Assembly: GCF_013285155.1 (NCBI RefSeq)
Contig: NZ_JABTEL010000006.1
Coordinates: forward strand, 1 to 64,000
Length of the DNA: 64,000 nt
Direction of reading: 5' to 3'
Source: Winogradskyella undariae
GTDB lineage: Bacteria > Bacteroidota > Bacteroidia > Flavobacteriales > Flavobacteriaceae
Shown here: one piece after another, positions 10,501-20,100 of the stretch
How the letters are laid out: each line of letters starts with the position of its first letter
Numbering within the stretch: the first letter of the stretch is position 1
The notes under the pieces: model-generated
Database searches by the model: none
Seen by the model: the letters and a program-made list of their open reading frames with translations, nothing else
Told to the model about the DNA's origin: nothing
Position numbers and translations under genes: made by a program

Positions 10501-12388
10501 TGGTATGTAATTCAATTGGAGTAACAGAAGCACAGCTAGAGCTAGTGCTTTCTACTCTAATGTATATAATTTGTTCTTGAAAACCTACATTAGCGTAGTT
10601 GGTTTCATCAATAATAGGATTTAATCCAGAGATCGCATCTTCTTCTGTGGTGTGAAAGGAAACCGTAACCCCTGTTAATCCATCTAAAACTTCAGGAATA
10701 ATAGACGTTAAATCAAAATTAGCATAACCATCTAAATCCGTATCACAAGCATCTATATAATGTCTTTCGTTATTAATTGCAGGACTCTCAATAACGCTAA
10801 GATCTAGAGTTGTAGTACTAATACAGCCTGTTTCAATATTCTTAACACTTACAAATATTTGTTCTGTAAGATTTGTATTTGTATAAGGCATTGGTAAAGC
10901 ATTTACACCCGCAGTTGCATCTGCGGCAGAACTATGATAGCTTACAACAAGATTCGGTTGAGAAAGTATGATTTCGTCATCTATAAGTAAATTAAGATCC
11001 ATAGCGGTCATACCATCAGCTGTATTATCGCTATCACAAACTTCTAAAGGTGTTGGGGCTGAAATTGTAGGTGATGTATTTACTATTAAGTTGAAAGTTG
11101 AAAAAGTTAAACAACCATTAACAGTATCTTCGATTCTCACATAAATAGGTTGTGGGTTTTCTGTATTTTGAATAGCAGTTGTGATGGCATTACTATTGTT
11201 AATAGCATCGGTATCTGAATAATGATAAGTGATTGTATAACTAGAAGAAGGCACGGAAGCTAAGATTTCCGAATCTTTAGTAGATAAATCAAAGGTTTCA
11301 ATACCATCATTACTTGGATCATCACATAATAAGTAATCAGAAATAGGATCTGATATTTCTGTGGTGTTTAAAGTAACGTTAATTTCATCTTCAATAATAC
11401 AAGAGCCATCAGCCAGAGGTAATTGAATTTCTACACGATAATTTCCAGATTGTGAAGCGGTAATTGTAGCTTGGTTTTCTGATGGCATTAAAGTGTCATT
11501 AAAAAACCACATGTAAGTTGCATTAGTATTGGCAATGTTTCCATCTAATTCCACACTAGCAGTACAAGTCGAATAATCTTCACCTAAGTCTACAGAAGCA
11601 TCAAAACTATTTCCCTCTATAAATACAGCAGAATCATAATTTTGATCATTTTGATCCGCTATAACAAGCTTTATTTGATATTGAACATTAGGTTGAATTG
11701 TTGCTGTAGCAGAAAGTACGCTTGTTCTTCCGTTATAATTTGTGTCACCAAGATTGTATCCTTCAAAATAGTCTTCATTTGAAGCTGCACAAAATCCTGA
11801 AATTTCATCGTGAACTGTATTTGTATTCACAGGAATTGTAGTTCCAGGTACTAAAGCTATATTACTATAAGGAGCTCCAGTTCCAACTTCTCTAATAAGA
11901 AAAGCAAAACCATCAGAGTATTCACAGGGGAAATTTCCATAGTATTCTTCTGAAGCTAGAATATAATTAAATTGTATTTGATTAGATATTGAAATAAATT
12001 CGAATTCTATAGATGTTGCATTTACGGTACTTGAAATTCCTAAAGTAGATTCTAAATCTGTATCTGTTAACCAAGTTGTATCGCCTTCATTTAAAATATC
12101 ATTATTTTGTCCGTTTCCTGCTGAATTTGCATTTCCTGTAGAAAGTACAATTCCATTTTCAAATGGAAAATTAGAAGCTGCACGTTCAAAATAACCAAAA
12201 CTGCCAATACCAATTGAAGATCCATTTGAAGGAGATGAAATATTTGAAACTTCTACACAACCTTTTATAAGTGTATTCTGAATTAAATCTTGAGGAGAAA
12301 GGGTATTATCTACGGTAACTTGTTGTGCAAAAGTTATACTACAAATTAGGCCAATAAATAAACTGAGGGAGTATTTTAAATAGGTCAT
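7544..12388 (-). CDS. Giant choice-of-anchor L protein with eleven Asp-rich repeats and T9SS type B domain
   Basis: This is the largest gene in the window (1614 residues). A signal peptide (MTYLKYSLSLFIGLICSITF, then AQ) precedes a choice-of-anchor L domain (about 22-265; TWLTDTDLESTL, ASEEYYGNF, LVIADQNDQNYDSAVF). An Ig/PKD-like segment follows (about 270-340). Then come eleven repeats of about 95 residues, each opening with a motif such as CDEDQDGFTTTDLS and closing with one like NPQTIYVRV...GCY...V. The Asp-rich CDxDxDG loop could bind calcium, but that is inference. The end is a type B T9SS domain (FFTPNADGDFDTW, FDRYGKRM, ending GHFTLKH). The architecture suggests a long surface stalk or adhesin. 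A possible -7 box (TATTTTTG) lies at 12462-12469. Confidence 0.9.
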   Translation of the reverse strand: MTYLKYSLSLFIGLICSITFAQQVTVDNTLSPQDLIQNTLIKGCVEVSNISSPSNGSSIGIGSFGYFERAASNFPFENGIVLSTGNANSAGNGQNNDILNEGDTTWLTDTDLESTLGISSTVNATSIEFEFISISNQIQFNYILASEEYYGNFPCEYSDGFAFLIREVGTGAPYSNIALVPGTTIPVNTNTVHDEISGFCAASNEDYFEGYNLGDTNYNGRTSVLSATATIQPNVQYQIKLVIADQNDQNYDSAVFIEGNSFDASVDLGEDYSTCTASVELDGNIANTNATYMWFFNDTLMPSENQATITASQSGNYRVEIQLPLADGSCIIEDEINVTLNTTEISDPISDYLLCDDPSNDGIETFDLSTKDSEILASVPSSSYTITYHYSDTDAINNSNAITTAIQNTENPQPIYVRIEDTVNGCLTFSTFNLIVNTSPTISAPTPLEVCDSDNTADGMTAMDLNLLIDDEIILSQPNLVVSYHSSAADATAGVNALPMPYTNTNLTEQIFVSVKNIETGCISTTTLDLSVIESPAINNERHYIDACDTDLDGYANFDLTSIIPEVLDGLTGVTVSFHTTEEDAISGLNPIIDETNYANVGFQEQIIYIRVESTSSSCASVTPIELHTNLLLTATNIRDISACDIGDDGTEDFIFDDISVGIINLLPDVEITYYESENDRDNGINPIDASVSYSSTSDPQTIYITLENLTCSEVAQFDLILYPIIQFESVINLTICDEDQDGFTTTDLSVLSGDVTNDEEGYEVTYFLTEQDAINNTNVLPNSYTNITNPFTLFPRITFSETGCYDYNSFEVTVLPAPESEKPADIIICDADRDGISQINLNNSIPNSVLTTPNRNTSFYNNLLDAQSGTNEITNIANYDAQTEIVFMRVENASTGCFTIEELDIIVNTLPYIGDLSNYIEDYIYCENASDGIGEFIFENKDAEALDTQIGKDVSYYLNPTDANNKTNAIDKTSIYQNISNPQNIYVRVDNLTDESCYTTASFSIEVGTNPIYNEPTDWLVCDDVSNNGSSVFDFSIKAEEISAGIPDIENVTFYTSENDAINNTNALPMEYENIVNPQQIYVNIDNGSLCQSITSFVINVFSVPDVSTVDPIIECDNDTDGILPFDLTVAEANVLDVRQQNIVIAYYANFEDSETESNPITDPNNYSNVSNPQTVYMRVSNSISNCYVALPIELIVNQPPIINDFQNYTACANDTNTVDLTEINPIATDVTYNVLFSYFSNETDAKANTNALDTNYTYQTNNDTLFVRAEYSTTHCTMYYEFNLKIVPLPIANQPNNLIACDDDFDGLLDFDLTQQNSSILGGQNPNLFTVTYHNTELQANENNSELDTDYIAYDSEIIYARITNNTTGCYSITSFSVTINPLPIIDLDNQVICIDNLPLLVSANTNYSTDSYLWSTGETTPEIDITVIGNYWVTVTTQSGCESTKYFGVTESETATIETTEVLDFSDPNNITVTVSGIGNYLYQLDDLEPQESNFFNNVAMGYHTVTIIDLNGCANITKDVLVVDIPKFFTPNADGDFDTWHIIGIETIPGTIINIFDRYGKRMKQLTSTSPGWDGYYNGQRMPTSDYWYIAEIKRGSIAFEVKGHFTLKH

Positions 12389-12826
12389 TCTTTAGTTTAG
12401 GATTAAGTTTTTAGTGAAGGGTAGATTTGGGGTCAGCACAAACACATTCTGTAATCAGGTTCAAAAATAGATTATATTAAGACAAAGTACAATAAAATAC
12501 GATGAAATACACTAAATGTTAACATAAAAACACTAAAAGAGTTGTTGAACTAGTGAAATATAGAGAAAAGTAAGGTGTTTTATGTGTTGAAAATCAGTAA
12601 GTTTTCTTATTTAGTGTATGGAATATTACTGCTTTTTGGTTTAAAGAGGTGATAATTTTGGTTTATTTTGAAAATAACAAGTTTATAAAGTCATTATTTT
12701 TAGAATAGAGTAGAAGTGGATTCTTAAAGTTTTTAGAGTAAAATAATAGGATAAATTTTCTGATACTTAGAGTACGTTGAATATTATTTCAAAAAAATAA
12801 GAGGAATGGATTAAAATTTTGACTTT
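12389..12826. other. Non-coding AT-rich gap upstream of the 1614-residue T9SS gene
   Basis: A 438-bp stretch between the stop of 12827-14608 and the start of 7544-12388. I see no ORF with coding character. It holds a TAnnTTTG match on the minus strand at 12462-12469, 74 bp before the start at 12388, which may be that gene's promoter. Nothing else is recognisable. Confidence 0.5.
12462..12469 (-). promoter_or_regulatory. Possible -7 promoter box (TATTTTTG)
   Basis: On the minus strand this is TATTTTTG, 74 bp upstream of the ATG at 12388. It is the only exact TAnnTTTG match I saw between the gene and position 12500. No -33 element was identified. Confidence 0.3.
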
Positions 12827-14608
12827 TTAGTAGTTTACATAAACCCAACCGACAAAAGGTTTGTAATTAGAGTCATTTAAATTCAAAATATAATAGTAAG
12901 TGCCAACAGGAACTCTATTCCCTATATTGTTAAGACCTCTATTTGTTTTTCCTAACCAAGGTTTGTCATTATTACCTTCAAATATTAGTTCTCCATAACG
13001 GTTATAAATTTGTAATTGGTGGTTTGTGAAGATATCATATAAACCTTGAATATTGAACCAGTCATTTTTAGTGTCATTATTTGGAGAAAACCCTTCAGGA
13101 ATACGTGGAGGGCAATTTTCAATAATTAATTTAAACTTATAGATTTCGTAACATGGGGATTGTTGAATTCTAATATATAGGGGTTCAGGATTTAAAATGT
13201 TGTTATAATCTGTAGGGATGTTTATAGCATTAACTTCAGATTCTAAATCATCGAGAGATCGGTAAAAGCTAACCGCTTCGGTATTATAATCTATAGATTC
13301 AAGTGCTTCAAATAAATTATAGGTAGAGGTTTCAAAACCTTGGTTACAACCTATAAGATTAGGGAGTGTTATTATTTCGGGAACGACAAGTAATTCTATG
13401 TCAATAAAAGTACTGTTGTTGTTTTCGTTAGTTTCTGTAACAATACCATTTAATGTTCCGTCATCATCTGCTATGGCTAAAATATTTACGTTAGGATCAA
13501 TATCTTCAGGGAGATTAATGATAATAGAATTACTTTCTACTGCATTTATAGCGATGTCATTTATGGTTTCACTTTGTGCAATAAAAATTCCATTACTATA
13601 AAAAGCGATAGGCGTATTAGCAGGTAAAACATCAGTACTATTAAAGTTATTTACAGTATAAAAGACTTCGATATTATTATCGCCACAATTCACTATATAA
13701 TTATCAATCTCAATAGTTGCATCTGGTAATTGACTGTTTAAAACCGTAATAATATTATTTATCATTACTAAATCTTGTCCTGAAGTTAGCGTAATAGTTG
13801 CAGATGAATCTCCTATGTTTATATTATCTTGAATATTATAAACATCAATATCCATATTATGTAAGTCTGTATCTCCTGTAAATGAGTTAGTACCATTAAA
13901 AGCATTGTTAGCAGGATTTAATGGGGCATTACTAATTATATTTCCATTAATGGTGAGTTGCTCGTTTACGGCAATAGAACTATCTCCTTCCCATGCTACA
14001 AAACCTATTTTAGCATTTTCGTTATCTAATACATTTAAGTTATCTAATGTAATATTTAAGAAATCGGGTACAGCTTGTAAGCCGTCATAAACATTAAGTT
14101 GATTGAGTGGAAGATTAGTATCTTCATAAATTACGGTTATGGCCCAACCACCAAAATTTGTTCCTGTTGAACAATAGGGTGCAATTACATTGGTGAGATC
14201 AAAATTAGAAAGTGTATAATTGTTACTTCCTTGATCTAAAATAATTGTTGTTACATCAGCAAAAGCAGCAAAGAAAACACGTTGCGTGTCTAAGGCGTAA
14301 CTAAAGGTGCGCTCTGCTGTGATATTTATATTGTTTAAAGAAATGTCTAAATCACCATTACCAGAGCCTGCCCAATATAAATAAGCTGCAACGACATTTT
14401 GATCACTGTTAAGTGTTAAGTCTGCAGATGATGAGGTTAAAATAGTACAAGGCCCTGAAGTACCATTTTCAACTGTATTCATCGTGTTACCAATAGCTGT
14501 ATAATCGTATCTACCGTTAAATTGTTGGTATAAAGAAACGTCTTGGGCATGTATTGGGATTATGATGCCAAATAAAAAGAAGTATAATATGTAGTATTTG
14601 TTTTTCAA
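12827..14608 (-). CDS. T9SS type B protein with CARDB-like domain
   Basis: A 593-residue protein with a signal peptide (MKNKYYILYFFLFGIIIPIH, then AQ). An uncharacterised N-terminal domain follows (about 25-290, with VAAYLYWAGSGNGDLD and AFADVTTII). Next is a CARDB-like beta-sandwich (about 290-400, with VNNFNSTDVLPANTPIAFYS and VTETNENNNSTFIDI), then one Asp-repeat-like segment (about 405-490). The C-terminus is a type B T9SS domain (GFSPNNDTKNDWFNIQGLYD, NRYGELIF, ending GWVYVNY). This is the same sorting-domain subtype as 1294-4617 and differs from the adjacent genes. It lies 40 bp after 14649-17108 and is probably the third gene of that operon. Ligand unknown. Confidence 0.88.
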   Translation of the reverse strand: MKNKYYILYFFLFGIIIPIHAQDVSLYQQFNGRYDYTAIGNTMNTVENGTSGPCTILTSSSADLTLNSDQNVVAAYLYWAGSGNGDLDISLNNINITAERTFSYALDTQRVFFAAFADVTTIILDQGSNNYTLSNFDLTNVIAPYCSTGTNFGGWAITVIYEDTNLPLNQLNVYDGLQAVPDFLNITLDNLNVLDNENAKIGFVAWEGDSSIAVNEQLTINGNIISNAPLNPANNAFNGTNSFTGDTDLHNMDIDVYNIQDNINIGDSSATITLTSGQDLVMINNIITVLNSQLPDATIEIDNYIVNCGDNNIEVFYTVNNFNSTDVLPANTPIAFYSNGIFIAQSETINDIAINAVESNSIIINLPEDIDPNVNILAIADDDGTLNGIVTETNENNNSTFIDIELLVVPEIITLPNLIGCNQGFETSTYNLFEALESIDYNTEAVSFYRSLDDLESEVNAINIPTDYNNILNPEPLYIRIQQSPCYEIYKFKLIIENCPPRIPEGFSPNNDTKNDWFNIQGLYDIFTNHQLQIYNRYGELIFEGNNDKPWLGKTNRGLNNIGNRVPVGTYYYILNLNDSNYKPFVGWVYVNY

Positions 14609-14648
14609 TACGTTAGCTTAATTAAAGTACTAAAATAACAATTTTAAA

Positions 14649-17108
14649 TTATAACTTTAAAGTAAAATGATTGGTAAATGTGCGTCCATCTTGAAGTTTA
14701 ACTTTAAACCAATAATCGCTAGTAGGCATTATTTTTCCATTAAATGAGCCATCCCAACCAGGGCTTAAAGGATCGAGCTCTTTTAGTAATTTTCCATATC
14801 TATCAAATATTAATACCGAAGAATTAGATTGAAAGAGTGCAGAAATTCCTTTAACCTGCCAATAATCATTAACATCATCATCATTAGGTGTAAAAAACTT
14901 AGGGAAACCAATAACGGATACTAAAGCATCTGTAGTTCCACAGTTATTTTTATCTCTGATATATACTGTATATAAACCAGGTTCTATATTGTTAAAGGTA
15001 TTACTGTCTTGGTATATTCCATTTTCATCATCAAGGGCATATTCATAATCACCTTCACCACTTACCAAAATAGAGATTGAATTATTCTGTGTTGCATCTA
15101 CAACTTCAATATCCGTTATGGTCGCAATATTTGAAGGTAAAACAGTAATTGTTCTATCTTTAAAACACCCATTTGTATTGGTGACTCTTACGGTATAAGT
15201 TCCTGGAGCATCAATTTGAATGGTCGAAGTATCTTCACCTGTAGACCATAAATAATAATAGTTATTAGGTAAGTCGTTAATTATACCTCCGTCAATGGTC
15301 ATAGTTTCTGGAAATAAGTTGGTGCAATATTGAGTTTCGAATTCGGTTTCTATTTGTGGTAATTCAAAAACAGTAAGTTCTATTTCACTTATACCATAGC
15401 ATGCATTCGCATTTTCTACTCTTCCGTAAATGATTTGATTGTAAGCAATTGTATTTGTATAAGTGGTGCCTAGAGTATTGGTTTCTAATAAGGCATCTTC
15501 ATAAGTTTCGTAGTAGTTTAAATCTAATCCTGTGGTTAAACCGGCCAAAATACTAGTATCAGCATCTGTAAGGTTAAATTCCATAAAACCATCTTCTGTG
15601 CCGTCCGTATCGCAAACTTCTAAACTTGTATTGTTAGATGAGGTTGTACTGACTTCTAAAGATATTTCACTGAAATTCACGCAATTTGTAGTGGAATTTG
15701 TGACTCTAGTATAAATGATTTGTGGATTAAAGAAATTATTAAAAGCACTAGCATCTATTTCATTTTCTTCATTCTCAGCATCAACTTGAGAAAGGTAATA
15801 CGAAATCGTAGAATCTGTATTTCCTCCTGTAACTTCATTAGTTATCTCAGTAATATTAAAGGTTGTAAACCCATCAGAAAGACCATCTTCATCACATTGT
15901 AAAAGAGATACATTGTTAGCAATAGGTTTAGGAATTACGTTAATATTAAAAGAAGTAACACCTATGCAACCATTATCTAGATCTTGAATTCTAACAAATA
16001 TTTCTGTTGGAGTAGATGCTGTATTTGTATAATTTGTTGGTAAACGGTTAGTGTCTGCCTCTGCATTGTTTTGAGTCAAGTAATAACCGATATCGTAATT
16101 AGCACTAGTAATTCCATCTATGATTTCTTGTGTTTTAATATCAAAATCAAAAGTTACCATACCATTTTGATCATCTCCATCTAAATCATCATCACATAAC
16201 TCATAATCTGAAGGAGTATTAAAATTTGTGAGTGCTGAAACATTAATATTTACATCATTAAGAATATAACAACCTGTAGTTGTATTTTCTATTCTGATAT
16301 AAATTGTTTCTGTACTAGCAGTATTATTAAAAACTTCACCTAAAGGGTTGATGTTTATATTGGCATCACTTTCAGAACTATGATAGGTAACAGAAATATC
16401 TGATTCTCCATTAATAATATCTTGAGTCATTTGAGTGAAATCAAATTGTCTAATATTATCATTAAAAGGCGTTAAATCATCACAGGCATCAATACTAGGT
16501 AAGCTTGTTGATGTGGTATTTGTTAAAGGATTTGATGGAGCATCAGGAAAAGTTGCAGTACCTGTCCATTCTATAGAGAAAGGGCTATTGCCTACAGGTC
16601 TATCTATAACAATAAAATAACTGTCACCAGCATTGGCATCAATAGCGCTTACAAAACTATCTCCAGCAGCACCAGGACCTTCAGAGGTTTCGGTAGATGC
16701 GGAGCTAAGTCCTGTTAAGTTATTTCCTTGATTTGCAGCAGCAGGGTTTGTTGTAGAACATCTTATGGCTTGTCCAATATTTCCACAACTCACATTAGGT
16801 CCAAAAATAAAAAAATCATAATCTTCAGTGATGCTTGAACTGCTAGGGGTTAAGGTAAAGGCAAGTGTTCCTGCGTCCGCGATATTAACTTCTAACCAAA
16901 TACTGTTGTTTTCTTGACTCGCACAGGTGTTAGACCCATTAAGCTCTTGTGTTCCTGCTCCGTTTACATCTAAGCTAAAACTAGAACTTCCACAAACGGT
17001 TACGGCATACTGGCAATCACTAGGTTGTTGTGCTATTAAAGGGAAATGGCATAAAAGGCAAGAAATAAAAATTATAAACTTAAAAAAAATAGTAGGGGTT
17101 TTTGTCAT
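14649..17108 (-). CDS. T9SS type B protein with N-terminal pre-peptidase-like domain
   Basis: An 819-residue protein whose ATG overlaps the stop of the upstream gene by 4 bp (ATGA), indicating translational coupling. A signal peptide (residues about 1-26, ending LIAQ) precedes a beta-sandwich region (about 30-190; NNSIWLEVNI, DYDFFIFGPN, GDSYFIVIDRP) that resembles secreted pre-peptidase or CUB-like domains. Four Asp-rich repeats follow (for example LCDDDLDGDDQNGMVTFDF), then a PKD-like segment and a type B T9SS domain (FFTPNDDDVNDYW, FDRYGKLL, ending NHFTLKL). The C-terminal 375 or so residues are nearly identical to those of 17105-20536, without gaps. Likely an exported surface protein. Confidence 0.9.
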   Translation of the reverse strand: MTKTPTIFFKFIIFISCLLCHFPLIAQQPSDCQYAVTVCGSSSFSLDVNGAGTQELNGSNTCASQENNSIWLEVNIADAGTLAFTLTPSSSSITEDYDFFIFGPNVSCGNIGQAIRCSTTNPAAANQGNNLTGLSSASTETSEGPGAAGDSFVSAIDANAGDSYFIVIDRPVGNSPFSIEWTGTATFPDAPSNPLTNTTSTSLPSIDACDDLTPFNDNIRQFDFTQMTQDIINGESDISVTYHSSESDANININPLGEVFNNTASTETIYIRIENTTTGCYILNDVNINVSALTNFNTPSDYELCDDDLDGDDQNGMVTFDFDIKTQEIIDGITSANYDIGYYLTQNNAEADTNRLPTNYTNTASTPTEIFVRIQDLDNGCIGVTSFNINVIPKPIANNVSLLQCDEDGLSDGFTTFNITEITNEVTGGNTDSTISYYLSQVDAENEENEIDASAFNNFFNPQIIYTRVTNSTTNCVNFSEISLEVSTTSSNNTSLEVCDTDGTEDGFMEFNLTDADTSILAGLTTGLDLNYYETYEDALLETNTLGTTYTNTIAYNQIIYGRVENANACYGISEIELTVFELPQIETEFETQYCTNLFPETMTIDGGIINDLPNNYYYLWSTGEDTSTIQIDAPGTYTVRVTNTNGCFKDRTITVLPSNIATITDIEVVDATQNNSISILVSGEGDYEYALDDENGIYQDSNTFNNIEPGLYTVYIRDKNNCGTTDALVSVIGFPKFFTPNDDDVNDYWQVKGISALFQSNSSVLIFDRYGKLLKELDPLSPGWDGSFNGKIMPTSDYWFKVKLQDGRTFTNHFTLKL
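14652..15780 (-). repeat. Copy 1 of an ungapped duplication of about 1.1 kb
   Basis: This segment matches 17108-18236 at a constant offset of 2456 bp, with no insertion or deletion seen at the points compared. It encodes the last Asp repeat, the PKD-like segment and the T9SS domain of both genes. Upstream of about 15780 the similarity falls sharply although the domain type is the same. Confidence 0.8.
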
Positions 17109-20100
17109 CGTTTTAATGTGAAATGATTTGTGTATGTGCGTCCATCTTCTAAGGTTACTTTAAACCAATAATCGCTAGTTGGCATTTTTTTACCACTAAA
17201 AGTGCCATCCCAGCCAGGACTTAAGGGGTTAAGTTCTTTTATTAATTTACCGTATCTATCAAATATATATATCGTTGAATTTGGTTGAAACTGTTCTGTG
17301 ATGCCTTTAACCTGCCAATAATCATTAACATTATCGTCGTTAGGGGTGAAAAACTTAGGGAATCCTATTACGGACACTAGACTCTCTGTAACACCACAAT
17401 TATTTTTGTTTCTCACAAAAATAGCATATAAACCAGGCAGTACATTGTTAAATGTATTGGAATCTTGGTATGGTCCATTTTCATCATCAAGTGCATATTC
17501 ATAATCTCCTTCACCACTTACTAAAATAGATATGGAATTATTCTGAGTCGCATCTACAACTTCAATATTAGTTATGGTAGCAATATTAGAAGGTAAAACA
17601 GTAACCGTTCTATCTTTAAAACAACCATTAGTATTAGTGACTCTTACTGTATAAGTTCCTGGAGTATCAATTTGAATGGTCGAAGTATCTTCACCTGTAG
17701 ACCATAAATAATAGTAATTATTAGGTGAGTCATTAATAATACCTCCATCAATGGTCATAGTTTCAGGAAACAAGTTGATGCAATATTGAGTTTCAAATTC
17801 GGTTTCTACTTGTGGTAATTCTAAAACAATAAGTTCTATTTCACTTATACCGTAACATGCATTCGCATTTTCTACTCTTCCATAAATGATCTGGTGGTAA
17901 GCAGTCGTGTTTGTAAAAGTAGTGCCTAGTGGATTGGTCTCTAATAAGGCGTCTTCATAAGTTTCGTAGTAATTTAAATCTAATCCTGTGGATAAGCCTG
18001 CCAAAATATTAGCATCAGCATTTGATAGATTAAATTGCATAAAACCATCTTCCGTATCATCAGTATCACAGAGTTTTAAACTTGTATTGTTAGATGAAGT
18101 TGTACTGACTTCTAAAGATATTTCACTAAAATTAATACAACCTGTAGCAGAATTAGTGACTCTAGTGTAAATAATTTGTGGATTAAAGAAGTTATTAAAA
18201 GCATTACCGTCTATTTCATTTTCTTGGTTTTCGGCATCTGTAGAAGATAAATAGAATTCAATAGTATTGCTTGTGTTGTCTGTAATATCACTAAATCTAT
18301 CATTAATATTAAAGGTGGTAAATCCTTCAGGTATACCATCTTCATCACATTGCAAAATAGAAATAGTATTAGCAACAGGTATTGGGTTAATTATAATATT
18401 GAAACTTTCTGTACTGAAACAATTTGTATTTAAAGTATTTTCAATTCTAATATAAATAGTGTCGTTAAAAGCCGTTGTGTTAGTGTAAGTTAAGCTTAAT
18501 GGATTAAATTTATTTTCTGCATCATTTTGAGATTCATGAAACGTAATTGTGGTTTCATTTTCATCTTGTTCACCTCTAATTGTAGGAACTAAAGGATTTA
18601 AATCAATTACAGAAATACCGTCCATAAAATCGCCATAATTATCACAAATTTCAATAGTATTTAATTCAGCTATTTGTGGTATGGTAAAAATTTCAAGATT
18701 AAAAGAATTAATAGCATAGCAATTGCTGTTTTCGTTATTATCTACTCTAACAAAAATGGTTTGAGGATTACTTGTGTTGAAATATGGAAATGTAATTTCA
18801 TCAGTATTTGCATTAGCATCTTCCTCTGTTTCAAAATAACGCACATTATAAAATAAAGGATCTTGAGTTAATAAGGCTTCAGAATTTTTATTTGTAAAAT
18901 TGAAACTGTAAAATTCTGTATTTGTATCAAAACAAGTTTTAACATCTGCTAGCGGGTAGGCAACAGGAATATCAAAAACACCAACAACAGCATTACCTTC
19001 AATAGGGCATTCTCCATTATTTGGTTCAATATATACTTCGTAAAATCCAGGTGTGTCAATCAATAATTGTGAAGATGTTTCAGCTAGAGGAACACCATCT
19101 AAGGACCATACATAATCTGCTCCGGTAATATCAATAGCTTGTAAAGTGTAAGTATCGTTAGTACATAATTTTAATTCTGTAGTACTTATTCCATTTTGAA
19201 TAATATCAATTTCCGAATTAAATAAAGATTGAATAAATGGCGGTAAACCTATGAGACTAGTGTTTTGATTAGAACCATTAATATCTAAAAGCACACCTTC
19301 TTCGTTATAATTTACATCTAATCCATCAGCTTCAGGATTGGTAATAACACCGAGGTATTTTGAAATTGTAGGATGTCCGTTGTAACTTAATTGTGCTCTA
19401 TATATGCGCTTATCAATACCTAATTGTAAAGCACCAGAACTAATAGAATTTGAAGTATGTACTGTTTGTTGCGAATTAGGAATATCACTACTTTCTAAAT
19501 CCCATTGTAATACATAACTAGTACCAGAGCCAGAAGCACCTTCACTTACGGTAGCATAAACTTTTTTGCTTTCTGCTGAAAATTCTACACCATAAGGGCT
19601 GTTACCATTTTCTGCACTATAGATTTCTAGTGGATTAGAAATGATACCGGTTTCATTATTAAAATCATATAAAAAGATATTACCACTAGCATTTTCGCCT
19701 GTAATTGTTGCTTCTCCGTAATTGGCTGCAATTAATTTTGAAGCATCAGGAGAGGTTTTAATATAACCTAAAGAATTTCGTCTGTAACCTTCAATAGGAA
19801 CATATGGACCAATTTCTGAAATTACAGGTGTTGATTCTACTCCGTTTTCATCAATTTTAAAAGCGTAAAATTTATTTCCGAAGTGTGTAATAACCCAAAA
19901 AGAAGAACAATCTTCAGCACGTACAGCTGTAATTTTTTCTGAGCATTTATATTGGTTTTCTATGGGGATAGATGTATCGTAAGTTACTAAATGTATATTT
20001 TTTTGATTGATATCAACATCACCTAATCCTCCATTAAGTGTCATATCTATCAAAGTATAGTTGAAGCCGTTGTTAAAACCATCATCTTGATAAGGAACTG

